Assembly (NCBI GenBank): GCA_916613615.1
Contig: OU744726.1
Location: 16,681,515-16,745,514 of the forward strand
From: Steromphala cineraria
Taxonomy: Eukaryota; Mollusca; Gastropoda; Trochida; Trochidae
Reading direction: 5' to 3'
Length of the DNA: 64,000 nucleotides
In this document: piece by piece, positions 35,242 through 46,733 of the stretch
Position numbering within the stretch: position 1 is the stretch's first letter
How the letters are laid out: the number at the start of each line of letters is the position of its first letter
The notes under the pieces: model-generated
Seen by the model: only the letters and a program-made list of their open reading frames with translations
Told to the model about the DNA's origin: nothing
The model's database searches: none
Position numbers and translations under genes: made by a program

Positions 35242-38200
35242 CTAAACAAGTACAAAATAGCTATGGATAATATGATATGCTGTATATTAGACTTATCAGC
35301 TCTAAGTTAGTAAGAGGCTTGTATATCCTAACAAAAAAATAAAAAATTGTTAATTCCACATTAACAATTGAAGGGCAAGTTAATAACATTTTTTCAAATC
35401 TAAGAGTGAAGGAGCTTGTAAAAAGCTTCAAGAAAAACCGATTTCCTTGTATTGTTAAATCATTTAAACTCTTCTTTACGGCGATTTAATGTACCTTTAT
35501 TTGAAAGAGAGCTACTTATATGTTGAAACCAGCAAGCGTTGGTCAAACACAAAGATGTTCTGAATGATTAATAAGTATAATATATAATATTAATAAGTAT
35601 ATTCAAGAAATATAAGACGAGTTGGTGTGCATCTATCTTTGAATAAAACATATCAGGGAGCATAAAAAGAGCGCATGCGTCATTAATCTCGCGCATGGTT
35701 GTATCCAGAGGAACCTGATATCGTAAATAAAATGTAGGTATCACGTAGATAAAAAAGACCCACCCCCTCTATGTATAATACTAGAGGGTGTTTGTCTTTC
35801 TTATCTACGGTATACCTACATTTTATTTACGATATCAGGTTCCTGTGGTTGTATCGTCAAATACGGCACATCGTCGGTCCCATTGTCCGCCATTGTTTTA
35901 ATGCCCTGAGTATCTTATGTATAAAAATTATCGTTTTTACCTGTGGACTGACAACCACGCCAGTGTGACTAGTATCAATGTCAAACGTCCCCCGTGGCCC
36001 ACAGTTGAAGAGGGATGAACTGTAGCAGTCTTCTGCGAACCCGTAAGGGTGCTGTGTACCAGTTCCGTGCGTGAAAGTATAGTCGTACGAGTCAACAGTC
36101 ATATTCTGCAACATGTGAATAAACGGACACTGATCTTAGAGGTTAGTTGGTGCAATGTGACTATAGGAGTCTGTACACAAAGTTTAAGCTTTCTCGGCCT
36201 TATGCTTCTGGAGAAGAAGTCGAAAATGCACAAACTTTACGGACGGATGGACGGCCAGACGGACGCCAGACGCCTTGCTATGTCACAAGCCCATCGGACC
36301 TTACAGGGTAAATGAGCTTAACATATATATATGAAAAAATGGCCATAAATTGGCACTGCATTGTTCCTAGTATATTAGAAGACATGTGGAAGATGTTAAA
36401 TGAATAAGATTAATAATTTCCTGCAATTGGTCAGACAAATTCTTATACTGGAAACGACTAAGTATAAAACTTGAAAACTTGTCTAATAAAATTAACAAAC
36501 TCAGTTATCTTTTGGCACTACATCCCTCTTTGAAAACAATCGTAAGAATAGTTTGCAATTCGCCTGCAATGGGTCGGACAAATTCTGATATAAAATGTCT
36601 CAGGAAGAATCGGTCAATTTTTCCAAGGGGTTTTCAGGGTAAGGCGACAAAAAAACATACACAGCTATCTTGGGAGGGTCATGAACAAAATTACAAATGG
36701 TTGTTGAAAGTCATTATAAAATAGGCAAGAATAAAAATATTGTCTTTGAAAACTTGTAATAAGTGGTAAAAATTCATCAAAAAGTTCTAAATCTTTTGAG
36801 TTGTTCAGGATTTGAGTTTGGATATAAGACTTTCATAAAAACTGTTATTATAAAAAAAACTACATGAGTTCATTCCATGTTCATAGAAAAGCAGAACTGA
36901 ACTTTATAGACAATTATGTATTCAAAGCCTGTTATTATTGTATCTTTATCATGTAGATGCATTTTTAAACCTGCAAAGAATTGCATTTTATTGTAAATTA
37001 TTGATGACAATGTTAGCCTATTCCTTAGAGTGACAATTTTAAAGATATTTTTCAAATTAATGAAACCTATATATAATATCCCTCCAAAAATGTAAAAATC
37101 AGCAAACATTCAAGTTCTGTCCCAGTTTGAGCCCTAACCATCATTTTTATATGGTATTGATCTGGAATGAAAAGTTTACCTTATCAATGGGGAACAAACC
37201 GTTTTCAAAGGCACCTATTTCTTTCCAAGTTATGACCCTTCGAACAGGACATGCAACATGAACCATCACTAAATTTTTCAATTTCAATTCATTTTCAATA
37301 AGTTTGTGGCAGCTCTTTCCTCAGAATTGTCTACACAAAAACACGTGCAAATAATAGTCAATAAAAATCCTGATAATATCAATAGGTGTTCTGCAGACTT
37401 TCGTCTTGAAGACCAAATAATGAAAGTTGACAGTCACAATATATACGTACGTCAATGTTAATTTTTATCTTCATGAAATGCGTAGTCCCATAAAATGTAT
37501 CCAGATCCGTTTCTCCCCCGCAGTATGGGTTGCTCTTGATGGGGTACACTCCAGTGTTTGTCACAGACAGGCTGAGGTACTCGGCAGGTGACTCGCTGCT
37601 CATATTGTGACAGTAGATCTTTGATGGACACCCCAGGAAGGTGGGATCATCCAGGTATATCCAGAAATCGCCGTCCTCCTCATTGGGGGCTGCTGTTTTC
37701 ACATCGGAACACGACCGAGGGACAGAGACTGTTGTCATCGGAAAAATATTATACTGATTGCAATATATGAACTAGAAAGTGTTTTTACTCGTAAAAACAA
37801 ATGTCTCCCCCCCATACACCATTTCAGCTGAATTTTGTTTTAGAAAATACCTCTAAGTTTTTTAAAACTCACATAAAAAACACATTGTTTATGTAAAACA
37901 ACATAAACTGTGGGTTTTGATTATATTTGATTTAAAAGAAGTTAAAACCTCCAAAACCTCTTCGGTGAAGATTGATCATGTAGTTTCAGGGTTATGCTCT
38001 GGAAACTAGCCCTACCTTTCAAAATGACAAAGTCCAAACTGTTGCCATATAAACAAAACATATATCATGGAAAAGAAGTTGTAACCTCCAAAAGGCATAT
38101 CTACAAGATATGGAGATGATGCATACCACATTTGGTAAAGCTTGGTAAGTAGTTTCAGAGTTATGATCCGGAAACTAACCCAACCCTTCAAAATGACAAA

Positions 38201-39853
38201 GTCCAAACTGTTGCCATGGAAACAAAAACTATATAGAATTGAAAAGAAGTTGAAACCTCCAAAAAGCACATCTACAAGATATGGAGATGATGTATACCAC
38301 ATTTGGTAAAGATTGGTCAAGTAGTTTCAGAATTACGCTCCGGAAACGAATGGGAACGCCAACAGGGATGTGGACGCAGACGCAGACGGGAACTCAGCTT
38401 AAACCAATAGGCCTATGTCTCCCAACCATTCGGGTGGAGCCATAATACAATGTCCGGCAGCCAAGTTCATCACATGATCTCTTACCAAATAAGGAGAGAT
38501 TGGACCAATTAATTGATCATGAGCTCACTTACGGTAAGATTTTGCGACAATATTGTGGTGTTCTCATTAAAGACAAACGTATATGCATTTTATACTCTTC
38601 ACTCTAGTCGACAGTTACCAGAAATAATATTTGTATCATTCTGTTGTAAGTCACTCCGGTGAATAAAATAAAATCAAGTTCCATTTAACGATTCTCGGAA
38701 TTTCATTTGTAAACATTTTTAATTTGACTGTACTAACTAAAGTGAACGTTTCAGTTTGTTGTTAATGTTTAGTTAATCGTAAGACGCTGCTATTGATTGG
38801 TTAGTTTCCATTAATAACATTTCTGTGTACATTTACGAACTTATTTAACAATTTTCATTGATATAATTACGGTTATCCTATAGTCGTCTTTGTCGTATAT
38901 AGCAATTCTGAAAACCACGTCATATACGCTATACAGTTTTGCTTCATTTTTCAAATTTCAACAAGCTTTACTTTTGACAGAACGCATACGTACGTGTATA
39001 AGACAGACACATTGAAGTTTAACTTGGAACTATGGATTCACAGTTAAAATGTTTTTGTAATGCTATGTCAATTCTTAGAACGTAATTATCCATAATGGAA
39101 TCATCGTCTATACCGACACCTTTAAACGTTCATTGAACGATTTCATAAACAAACGTAACTTGACAAACGCATAGTGAATATGATTTGCAATAAGTTGACA
39201 GTGTTTCAAATGTAATATTGATCTAACGGAATAGGCTACTGCCATACCAAATTTGAAGTTTCCAAGTGGTATAGTTTTTTAATTATGCTCCGGAAACGAG
39301 ACAAAGTCAAGAAATCGGACGTTTTTGGGTCAAAATTTCAAAAATTATTTGAACCATTGAGATGAAACCCCAAAAGGCACAACAGCATCATATATGCTAC
39401 TGCCATAACAAATTTGAAGTTTGTAAGTAGTATAGTTTTAGAGTCATGCTCCGGAAACGACGGACGCACGAACGGACGGAGCGCTATATACCCCCGACTA
39501 CGTCGTAGCGGGGGTATAAAAAGTGTTAAAGGGAAAGTCTAATTACCTCGTCTCCTGTAGACGACTTGGCTGCTGATCATTTGTTCCTGCAACTGGACAT
39601 CCCAACACTGACCAGTGACACATTCCTTGCTGACCTTATCGTATAACAACCACAGGAGCGCGGGATCCGATACGACATGCTTCATGCAGTCTACCAAACT
39701 CTTCTTATAAAGGGAGTTCACCAGAGAACTCTGGCTTGAGACACTGACGTCACTTTCGTTGAGCTTGGTGAAGGAGATGGGGTTACAAGACTCGCCCGAA
39801 ATAATCTGAGATAACATCAATAGTAAACAAGCAGAATATATTTTTTGATGCAT
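35056..39853 (-). CDS. Secreted PAN-like + GON domain protein (gene C, complete)
   Basis: Minus-strand join of 39853-39547, 37728-37451, 36105-35941 and 35241-35056: 936 nt, 311 residues plus TGA, all junctions phase-compatible. Residues 1-20 are a signal peptide (IYSACLLLMLSQIISG). Residues about 21-102 resemble a short PAN/apple-like segment (DCMKHVVSDPALLWLLYDKV, then CVTGQCW). Residues about 108-292 match a GON domain: SCSDVK, DGDFWIYLD, KIYCHNM, EYLSL, THFMKIKI, YGFAEDCYSS, GTFDID and the closing CGGACGGC. GON domains are known from the C-termini of GON-1/ADAMTS9/ADAMTS20 proteases. Here there is no protease, disintegrin or thrombospondin repeat. Location is extracellular; function unknown. 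It lies between two DSL genes on the opposite strand. Confidence 0.9.
35706..35847. repeat. Palindromic foldback element, copy 2
   Basis: CAGAGGAACCTGATATCG and CGATATCAGGTTCCTGTG are terminal inverted repeats. The arms run almost to the centre (GTAAATAAAATGTAGGTAT, then CTCT.TGT..AATACTAGAG). It lies in the last intron of gene C. Confidence 0.85.
35941..36105 (-). CDS. Gene C exon 3: middle of GON domain
   Basis: The acceptor is catgttgcag and the donor CCACAG|GTAAAA; phase 0 both sides, 55 codons. It encodes NMTVDSYDYTFTHGTG and GFAEDCYSSSLFNCGPRGTF, then DIDTSHTGV. The A-E-D-C-Y-S and G-x-F-x-I-D motifs are GON-specific. Confidence 0.9.
36130..36320 (-). repeat. Copy of the TTCTTCTCCAGAAG repeat in intron 2 of gene C
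   Basis: On the minus strand it carries CTTCTTCTCCAGAAGCATAAG...AAAGCTTAAACTTTGTGTACAGACTCC, matching units of the 41012-41480 array. It ends in GGACGGATGGACGG. Confidence 0.6.
36321..37450. other. Remainder of intron 2 of gene C
   Basis: AT-rich, nothing recognised on either strand. Confidence 0.4.
37451..37728 (-). CDS. Gene C exon 2: start of GON domain
   Basis: The acceptor is gatgacaacag|TC and the donor ATTGAC|GTACGT; phase 1 in, phase 0 out. It encodes SVPRSCSDVKTAAPNEEDGD, then FWIYLD, KIYCHNMSSESPAEYLSLSV, CGGETDLDTFYGTTHFMKIK. This is the GON opening: Cys, D-G-x-(F/Y)-W-(I/L), then K-(I/V)-Y-C-x-(N/D)-M. A donor 4 nt further (GTATAT) would break the frame. Confidence 0.92.
38012..38345 (+). 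repeat. Two-unit array of a 169-bp CTCCGGAAAC repeat
   Basis: TTCAAAATGACAAAGTCCAA recurs 169 bp apart (38018 and 38187), and the rest of the unit aligns (ACAAGATATGGAGATGATG, CCACATTTGGTAAAG, TAGTTTCAG...CCGGAAAC). It lies in intron 1 of gene C. Same broad family as 39241-39520 and, reversed, 61397-62095. Confidence 0.8.
38346..39235. other. Intron 1 of gene C, middle part
   Basis: AT-rich, no gene or element recognised. Confidence 0.4.
39241..39520 (+). repeat. CTCCGGAAACG repeat, with terminal GGACGGACG and foldback
   Basis: GCCATAACAAATTTGAAGTTT-type blocks recur 161 bp apart (39241 and 39402), each followed by ATGCTCCGGAAACGA. The end is ACGGACGCACGAACGGACGG and then a small palindrome (TATACCCCCGACTACGTCG / TAGCGGGGGTATA). 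Confidence 0.75.
39547..39853 (-). CDS. Gene C exon 1: signal peptide and PAN-like segment
   Basis: The ATG at 39853 opens a hydrophobic leader followed by ESCNP. The exon ends CGACGAG|GTAATT in phase 1. The Cys pattern with DPALLWLLYDK...C..GQC resembles PAN/apple-like domains common in lophotrochozoan secreted proteins. The match is short, so the domain call is tentative. Confidence 0.82.
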
Positions 39854-39946
39854 CGTGCCTCACAACAGAATGAATTTACTTTGTCGTTAGCTATTTGAAT
39901 GCACTGCAGGATCTCAAACTCGTCCAAAATAATATCAGTACAGAGG

Positions 39947-39954
39947 CTATATAT
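39947..39954 (-). promoter_or_regulatory. Candidate TATA box of gene C
   Basis: On the minus strand, CATATATAGC lies about 95 bp upstream of the ATG. No other promoter element was recognised. Confidence 0.3.
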
Positions 39955-40250
39955 GCTTGTTGACTTTTCGTTGTAAGTTATTTTGAAACGCTCCAGCAGT
40001 TTTGCAAAACTAGCTCAAAAGGACACAAGATATGTACCCTCAATAGTTACCACACGCAGAATGGCCTTCTCTTCGGTGTTTGAAGTATAAAATTCACAGA
40101 AAGCTTCATGAATAAGTGATATAACTACGAGCTGTCTCCAGTGAATAGTGATTGTACATGCGCACAATTTAAGTTGGTATTCATAAATACCCTTTGTGAT
40201 AGTTCATTTTGGTGCGTGGGGAAATATTAAAAGTTGATGGTTGCATAGCA

Positions 40251-40325
40251 CAGGAACCCGATATAGTAAATAAAATGTAGGTATAACGTGGGTAAGAAAG
40301 ACCCGTCCCCACTTTGAAATACAGT
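40251..40325 (+). repeat. Half copy of the palindromic foldback element
   Basis: CAGGAACCCGATATAGTAAA, followed by AAATGTAGGTATAACG and AAGAAAGACCC, matches one arm of the elements at 23883 and 35706. The other arm is absent. Confidence 0.7.
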
Positions 40326-41010
40326 AAAGGAATAAAGGTATCTCGCCTTGCTTCCGAGTTTATTCAAAATTATCGCTTTTAATTGGTGACATCTCATAAA
40401 CGCACACAATAACCTCTCAGTTATACATTTCTCTGCAAAACTTTCGCTATCAATTTCTGATCAGAAGAGATCGATGTTTTAGTTACGCGAATGTATTTCC
40501 ATAACTTTAATGATAAAAAAATTTTCACAGTAAATGGTCACATATCGTTTTTGTTTGCATACACTTTGTAATGGCGTTTAAATGAATACATGACTTTTGC
40601 AAGCAAAAATGCGAAACAATGCCTTTGATTGACTGTAGTTTTGAAATGAAAGATACATCAAATACTCTATGTGGACCGAGCTCACATACAAAATCTATTC
40701 AAGGTTAAATTGTTCTTTTATTTGTATGGAGGAATGTGCAAAATAAAATTGAGGTAAAGGCAAAATACTTCCCCCCCCCCCCCTTTATGCCAAGAGGAAA
40801 TTTCTTCTCAATTTGCGATAACGGACACAAGGCGAGGCGAAGCCAAGCGTTGGTCCCGGTATCGCACCGCGAGAGTCCGTTTATCGCCTTAGGCGGTTAT
40901 ATGATAACATCCCTCTTAGAGGAATTTCACAAAATCTAACCCCTGACATAAGCTCCTCGCATACGCTAACGAAATAAAATCCCCACAATAGCTGTTCAAG
41001 TGGATGTGGT
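40326..41010. other. Non-coding interval with poly-C and a small inverted repeat
   Basis: Contains a poly-C run (about 40771-40783) and the inverted pair GCGATAACGGACA / GTCCGTTTATCGC (40817 to about 40888). No gene. Confidence 0.45.
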
Positions 41011-41011
41011 A

Positions 41012-41480
41012 TTAGTCAGAGAAGCTCTAAGGCCTGGCATAGAAAGCTGAAACTTTGTGTGCAGACTCCTTGACTAGTGAGGATTATAATTTTACAGGTT
41101 TTGTGGCTCTGTGGCCCTTAATAGGCCACGCCCTTTAAACCTATTTTCATTTTCTTCTCCAGAAGTATAAGACCTAAAAGCTGGAACTTAGTGTACAGAA
41201 TCCTTGACTAGTGAGGATAATGAATTGTAGCTTTTGTGGCCCTCTTGTCCCCTCATAAGGACCACAAGGGCAACGCCCTTAAAACTAATTTTTCTTCTTA
41301 TTCTTAAGAAGCATACGACCTAGAAAGCTAAAACCTTGTGTACAGATTCCTTCACTAGTGAGGATAGTGAATTGTAGCTTTGTTGGCCCTGTTGCCCCCT
41401 ACTTTTTTTCATCGTTTTCTCCACAAGCATAATTCCTAGAAAGCTGACTTCTTGACTAGTGAGGATTATCAATTATTGCT
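41012..41480 (+). repeat. Four-unit array of a repeat of about 130 bp
   Basis: The block TTGACTAGTGAGGA (once TTCACTAGTGAGGA) occurs near 41070, 41204, 41349 and 41451. Each is preceded by TAGAAAGCTGAAAC-like sequence and followed by a TTGTGGC.CTGTGGCC-like block. Spacing is irregular and units are diverged. Other copies: 30440-30640 and, reversed, 36130-36320. Confidence 0.75.
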
Positions 41481-42022
41481 AGTGTGGCCCTGTGGTGAGC
41501 CATGTTCCATATTTTTGATGTTTTCATTATAAAAAGCCCTTTTAAACATATTTGACACAATTTGTCTTTAAAAAATGAACATGTTAGATAAATATTCTTC
41601 TCTAACATTCGCTTTAAACTGTCGGAAAGAAAGACAAAATCTAGGAATGTGTTATGCTGAAACAAGAAAGTAATATAAATAATACATGTCCTTTGTTGAG
41701 AGTGGTACTTCCTAAGAACTAAAAGTTTGTATTTGAAATCTGCCCGCTTGGGGAGATGTTTATAGTGTGTTGTTCTTATCTCGGGCAAGATCATAATGTT
41801 GAATAATGACGTGCATACATGACGTTAACCCGAGAGAATCTTTGTAATGTGGTACGGGGGTGACCAGTACCCACAAGGCTAATTACATGTAGCTGGAGCC
41901 GTACATTTCTTAAGATTTTTTATACGATCTTGGGATATTGAAATATTCCAACATGGTATAGGACAAATCTTACGATATTTTTTCTTCCAAGATTGTATAG
42001 TACAGTACAGCCAGTACGTGTA

Positions 42023-42552
42023 AAGGTGCGGTCTCACGGTGCGATTTGTAGTCACTACGTGTAGTTATCGATATGTAGTAACAACTGTTCTCGCGAGAAT
42101 ATCGTAGTTCTAAAGCCGAAATGGATTCTTCAGGCGATGAAGAAGCGCCTGCTGCACTAGGTGCCCACATCTATGTCAGTGGCGGATCCAGGAATTTTGA
42201 AAGGTGGGGTTTCGGGTTCGGTTACGGTTTTATTGTTATTTTTATTGACTTGAAACTGTAACTGATTTTCAAAAGAGGGATTTCTAGACCCCCTGAACAT
42301 CCCCCCCCCCCCCCCCCCCCCCCCCATCCCCCACCCGGATCCGCCACTGTAGGTCATAGGCCAACGAAAAATACAAACATTGGCTGAGAGCAAGCGATTT
42401 GTAGTAGGAAATAGGACAAGCTCTAATGTCTGCGACTCGCTTGCTACAAGTTGTTTACGATACAAAATCGATCCGGTGCAGAGTTTACACGTATCGATAG
42501 CGTTGCAAGCTACACGTAGTGACTACAGGTCGCAGCGTGAGACCGCACCTTA
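42023..42552. mobile_element. MITE with TIRs of about 42 bp
   Basis: The left end AAGGTGCGGTCTCACGGTGC (continuing to GTAGTCACTACGTGTAG) is matched by the inverted right end (CTACACGTAGTGACTAC ... GTGAGACCGCACCTT). The interior has no transposase and holds a second, nested element. Confidence 0.85.
42177..42349. mobile_element. Nested hAT-like MITE
   Basis: CAGTGGCGGATCC and GGATCCGCCACTG are perfect terminal inverted repeats. CAGTGGCGG-type ends are common in hAT superfamily MITEs. It includes a 25-base poly-C run (42301-42325). An 8-bp target duplication is not convincing. Confidence 0.75.
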
Positions 42553-42559
42553 ATAATGT

Positions 42560-43160
42560 TTACCACTTTGAAAACTTTTTTTATAAGACATCACCAAACC
42601 CCAGGCCCTTGAGGCCTGTGACAAAATGGTTCGTGACTAAGTCATATTGAAGTCATTACTAAATCATACCGAACGAGTACGTAACACCCATATCGATTGT
42701 CAAATGCAAATGAAATTAGACAGCATGAACCATGACATGACAAGCCTGTTTTGGGATTCAGCGCCCTAGAAATTCATGAAAAAAAGTGTTGATGAGGTTG
42801 TGTGATTTTTAGCACGATCCTTTTAGAATTCAAAATGCGTACATCGTCTCTAATGATTGCTGAATACTGTATTATTCATTATTACCTTGAATAATACCTT
42901 CGTAGGTTAAACCATTGGTACAATGATGCGTAGTAGTCTACAGTCGATGTAAGGCCGTGGCATACATACATGCATACATTTGGAAATTGTATGTTTCATA
43001 GCATATGATACTTTCGAAAGTGAATAGAACAGAATGTGTCTTATCAGGGGAGGTAATGCTTACAAGAATTGTCTTTAACCCATGATATCCAAAGGAACGT
43101 CAATCCAGCGGGTTGACAACACTTATTGTTTCGTTCATAGTCAATAATCTTCGTCATATT
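42560..43160. other. Non-coding interval
   Basis: Nothing recognised on either strand. Confidence 0.4.
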
Positions 43161-43166
43161 AAATAT

Positions 43167-44051
43167 TATGTAGTAAATAATGACCCGGTACCGAGGGGTT
43201 ATGGAAAATAACCTCGCGAGGGCGTAGCCCGAGCAGAGGTTATTTCCATAACCCGAGGCAAACGGGTCATTATTTGACTTACACTCCCGCGGAGGACTGC
43301 TGCAATAGTTTCAACTTAATTTGTTTATAAAAAATTAATTTAAAAACGTTTTACTGAATTCATTCGCGGGTTTATCATTTCTTGATAAGAAAAAATACTT
43401 AAATTACCCCCGTATTAGGGTTTTAGATATAAACGCTTGATTGCTTACAATAAAAACTATTTTATTACGGTGTTTCAACTAAATTGGTTTACATACAAAT
43501 AATTGAAAAACGTTTTAGTGATCCATTTTGCGGGTTTTAATATGTCTTGATAAGAATACTATGTTATACTACTTACAATACCCCATGCTAAAGGTTTTGG
43601 GACTAAAAATTTGATTCCTTACATTAAAAACTATTGTATTGCAATATTAATATATATTTATAGGGGGAAATAAAAAACCAAACATGACACACAAAAATTT
43701 ACATCAACTGGCATGGATCCACGGTAGCTCAACAGGTACGAGCGCTGCTTGACAACATAGAGGTCCCTGGTTCGAATCCCACTTTCGTTGTTCATAAATC
43801 TTTACTTTCTTGTTTGATTAAAAATACAAATTTTACAAGTTCAATTGTTTGCAATTGTTTACAATCTTATAACCGACCAAGGTGGTTATGAGATAACCAA
43901 CCTACGCGGATGGAGCTCACGGCATATAACATTCAAGTAAAATAAAGGCAATAACTTCCCAAGGGGTGTAAGTGGTAAACACCTATAAAAAGGTAGTTAT
44001 GTGTTAAAACCAATACAAAAAAGAAGGGATATAACCGCCCAAGGGGTGTAA
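43167..44051 (+). repeat. 0.85-kb repeat with an internal tRNA-like segment, copy 1
   Basis: Matches 55024-55840 in inverted orientation from TATGTAGTAAAT to AAGGGGTGTAA. The left end holds a foldback (CCGAGGGGTTATGGAAAATA / TATTTCCATAACCCGAGG). A tRNA-like segment lies at 43711-43786. No ORF; probably a non-autonomous mobile element. Confidence 0.78.
43711..43786 (+). repeat. tRNA-like segment with A and B boxes
   Basis: GGTAGCTCAACAGGTACG (A-box region) and GGTTCGAATCCC (B box) are correctly spaced. The anticodon arm does not pair well and there is a diverged copy inside the same repeat at 55225-55300, so this is a repeat component and not a functional tRNA. Confidence 0.6.
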
Positions 44052-44150
44052 GATTCAATAGACTGACAGCTACATTTTACAAGTTTACCTTCTAAAGTGT
44101 ATACCTCCTGTCTACATACATATCTGATAAACAACTAAGTTCTGATTATT

Positions 44151-44298
44151 TAAGAATTGACTTCGAAATTTATACAGATTATGGAGGTATAAACTTAAAA
44201 CCGCTGTGCAAACTGTGTAGCGGATTTATGCCAAGTTTGCACTGCGGTTTTTAAGTTTATACCTCCATAAACTTTATAAATTTCGAAGTCAATTCTTA
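44151..44298. repeat. Foldback with arms of about 60 bp
   Basis: AAGAATTGACTTCGAAATTT and AAATTTCGAAGTCAATTCTT are the outer arms. The inner arms (TATGGAGGTATAAACTTAAA and its complement) also pair. Confidence 0.88.
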
Positions 44299-44693
44299 TA
44301 AATAAATTTGCATAAACTTATTGTTTTGAAGACATATTGTTTCTCCAAATACACAATTTAACAACAAAAAAGATGCACTTTTTTTGCGAAAAACGGTAAG
44401 CCCCGAGGGCGTGGCTAGATATGACGTCATATGTATTATGACGTCACGAAATTTAGTTTACACGGGTATGAACAGAATCGCTCTGACGGCCTTCAGCGAA
44501 TCAGATCCCTGAAAAGCAAATGCTATCTATTTATTATCACATGGTTGAAAAAGGCGGATACATAAAATTGAATGTCAATGAAAAATATGGCAAATTTGTT
44601 TGTATTTCATGAATTAATGACGAAAATAATTTAATGTTCCGATTTGATGAAACAAGACAGTTCATGTTGCATTATGTGTGACAATTGAATGAA

Positions 44694-44968
44694 AGTAAAA
44701 AAGCACGTTTTTTACTAATATTTTCACTGATTGTCCTACGTTAATGCTTATCGATTATCCATTGTCAGAGACCAAATTATAAAGATTCACATAAATTCCA
44801 TTGGAGGCCATTTTTGTGTGAATTCTTTAATATATTTTGACTACGAAAAAGGAATCGCATGTTTGATCTATTACTGATTCATTTAATATAAATACATCGT
44901 CTTTCAATTTATTTTGATTTTCCTGGCATCACCTTATATTCCCCCAAAACGTGCTACAGTCCCTTTCA
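44694..44968 (-). mobile_element. TTAA-family MITE, diverged copy
   Basis: Both ends are recognisable (AAAGCACGTTTTTT and CAAAACGTGCTACAGTCCCT). Interior blocks (AGATTCACATAAA, GCCATTTTTGTGTGAA, GGAATCGCATG, ATCACCTTATATTCCCCC) match 55987-56343. Confidence 0.75.
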
Positions 44969-46733
44969 GGGAATGGAATAATTGATCATGAAATGTATTT
45001 AATTACATGATAACATCACTGCTGAATTGCTAGATACATATAATGGGTTTTATCATTTTATCATTATCGTTATTTTGAAACCAACTTTACTTTTTTCAGA
45101 TGGTTCATTAAATGTAATTAAAACAAAAAAGAAACATTTTCAATTGCAATCGATTGTTAAACAACTTTTCCCTACAAGGAAAAATATTCTGTTAAGCTGT
45201 TCATTACTCCTTAGGTCGAGAGGCTCTACCTGCAACCCCACTGGATAGCAGGTAGAGAGCGGCTATGGTTAAAACAGGGTGGCAAAGCGCATACAGTACT
45301 GTATGCGCTGTTTTTGCTATGTTGCGTTACTTTCCCATGTGACAAAAAGGTTCTAATTATGCTTGATCGATTGGAATCCCTTGCAAGAATTGTTTTCACA
45401 TATTTTCAATGTTGACAACACTTGCTCTATTTCTTTATCCGTTCGCGAAATTTGCAAGCGTCCGGCCGACTGAAACATCAACAAACGCCGCCATCTTGGT
45501 AAGTAGCGGGTGTACCCGTCGACCAATCAGATTGCGTCAAATGATCTAAAAATAGATACAGCGTGGCGCTAATTTATGCATAGTAACCTTGAGTGTTGAC
45601 GTCCAAACACAACGCGACGAACAAGAAAGCCCGCGGCATATTTTAACATGATTGCTTCTTTGAAACAAATTGAGACGGAGAAAAGAAATAAAGTAAACTG
45701 TATTTACCTTTTGTTAATTTATATTTCTCATAAATAATTATCATTCACTGTAGATTTCGTAAATTCAATATAATTTTGACAGCAAGATTATAAATCGCGT
45801 CTCCAGTATCTGCAGTCGATGCCAACATTTATTACAAAAATAAATACAAATTGAATGTTTAGAAATGTGGGACAAGTTAAGCTTTGATAGAAATCGTAGT
45901 TAAAATATTTCATTAAATTTTATAAGTATCTTGGTATATATTTAGAAATAATTTTTCAGGGAACACAGTCCGACGGACGATTTTCATCAGACTGAACAGC
46001 GACATTCAATGTTCAACACTATTTTTGAATTTAATTATAGAAAGACCTATACAACATCACAATACATACATGTTTCAACGTTTCGGGTCCGGTTGTGAAC
46101 AAAAACCATAAGGCATGAACGATATAAAATAGACACAGATTACAGACAAGATTATCTAAAGGACACATTCAGTTTGTGATTTTCAAAATAATTATAGCAC
46201 CATGAAATAAAAAAAAAAACTATACGCTTATCTTTCGGTCAGATATTTACGGAAACAGATCCTCAAATTCACCCACAAATTGACTAAAATAAACTTATTT
46301 TTAAACTTTATTTTAGAGGTGTCTACTTTTTGCCCTCTTTTACAAAACATTTTTTGATTAAACATACCCACGTGTACTTAATAATCAATATTTTGGAGTA
46401 ACAATGTCCTAAAACTGATAAATGTTACGTCCGAAGACGAATTAGTCAGTATCTTGCAGTGCCGCATAGTTCATTGCTGGTAATGTCTTTCGAAACAACG
46501 TAATGTAATTCCATAACTTTCCTTACAACAACCAAGAAACCGGACTCAAACCGTCAGTCGTGGTTTTATGAATAATAGAACATTCCTCTGTCACCAAAGG
46601 AAATTGTTCATCATTCTTCATGTTACCGGACATCAGCAATTTCAAATAGTCCCTGACCGTGGATACTGAATAATGGCGCGCTAGCTAGTTATTACGTGCG
46701 TTTCATTTTAACTGTTTAGTTATGGCTGGGAGC

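Noticed and set aside
35771..35968. Plus-strand frame overlapping the GON exon
   Set aside because: Crosses a palindromic element and the antisense of a well-supported exon.
43711..43786. Functional tRNA gene
   Set aside because: The A and B boxes are good, but the anticodon stem does not pair and a diverged copy exists inside the second copy of the same repeat.
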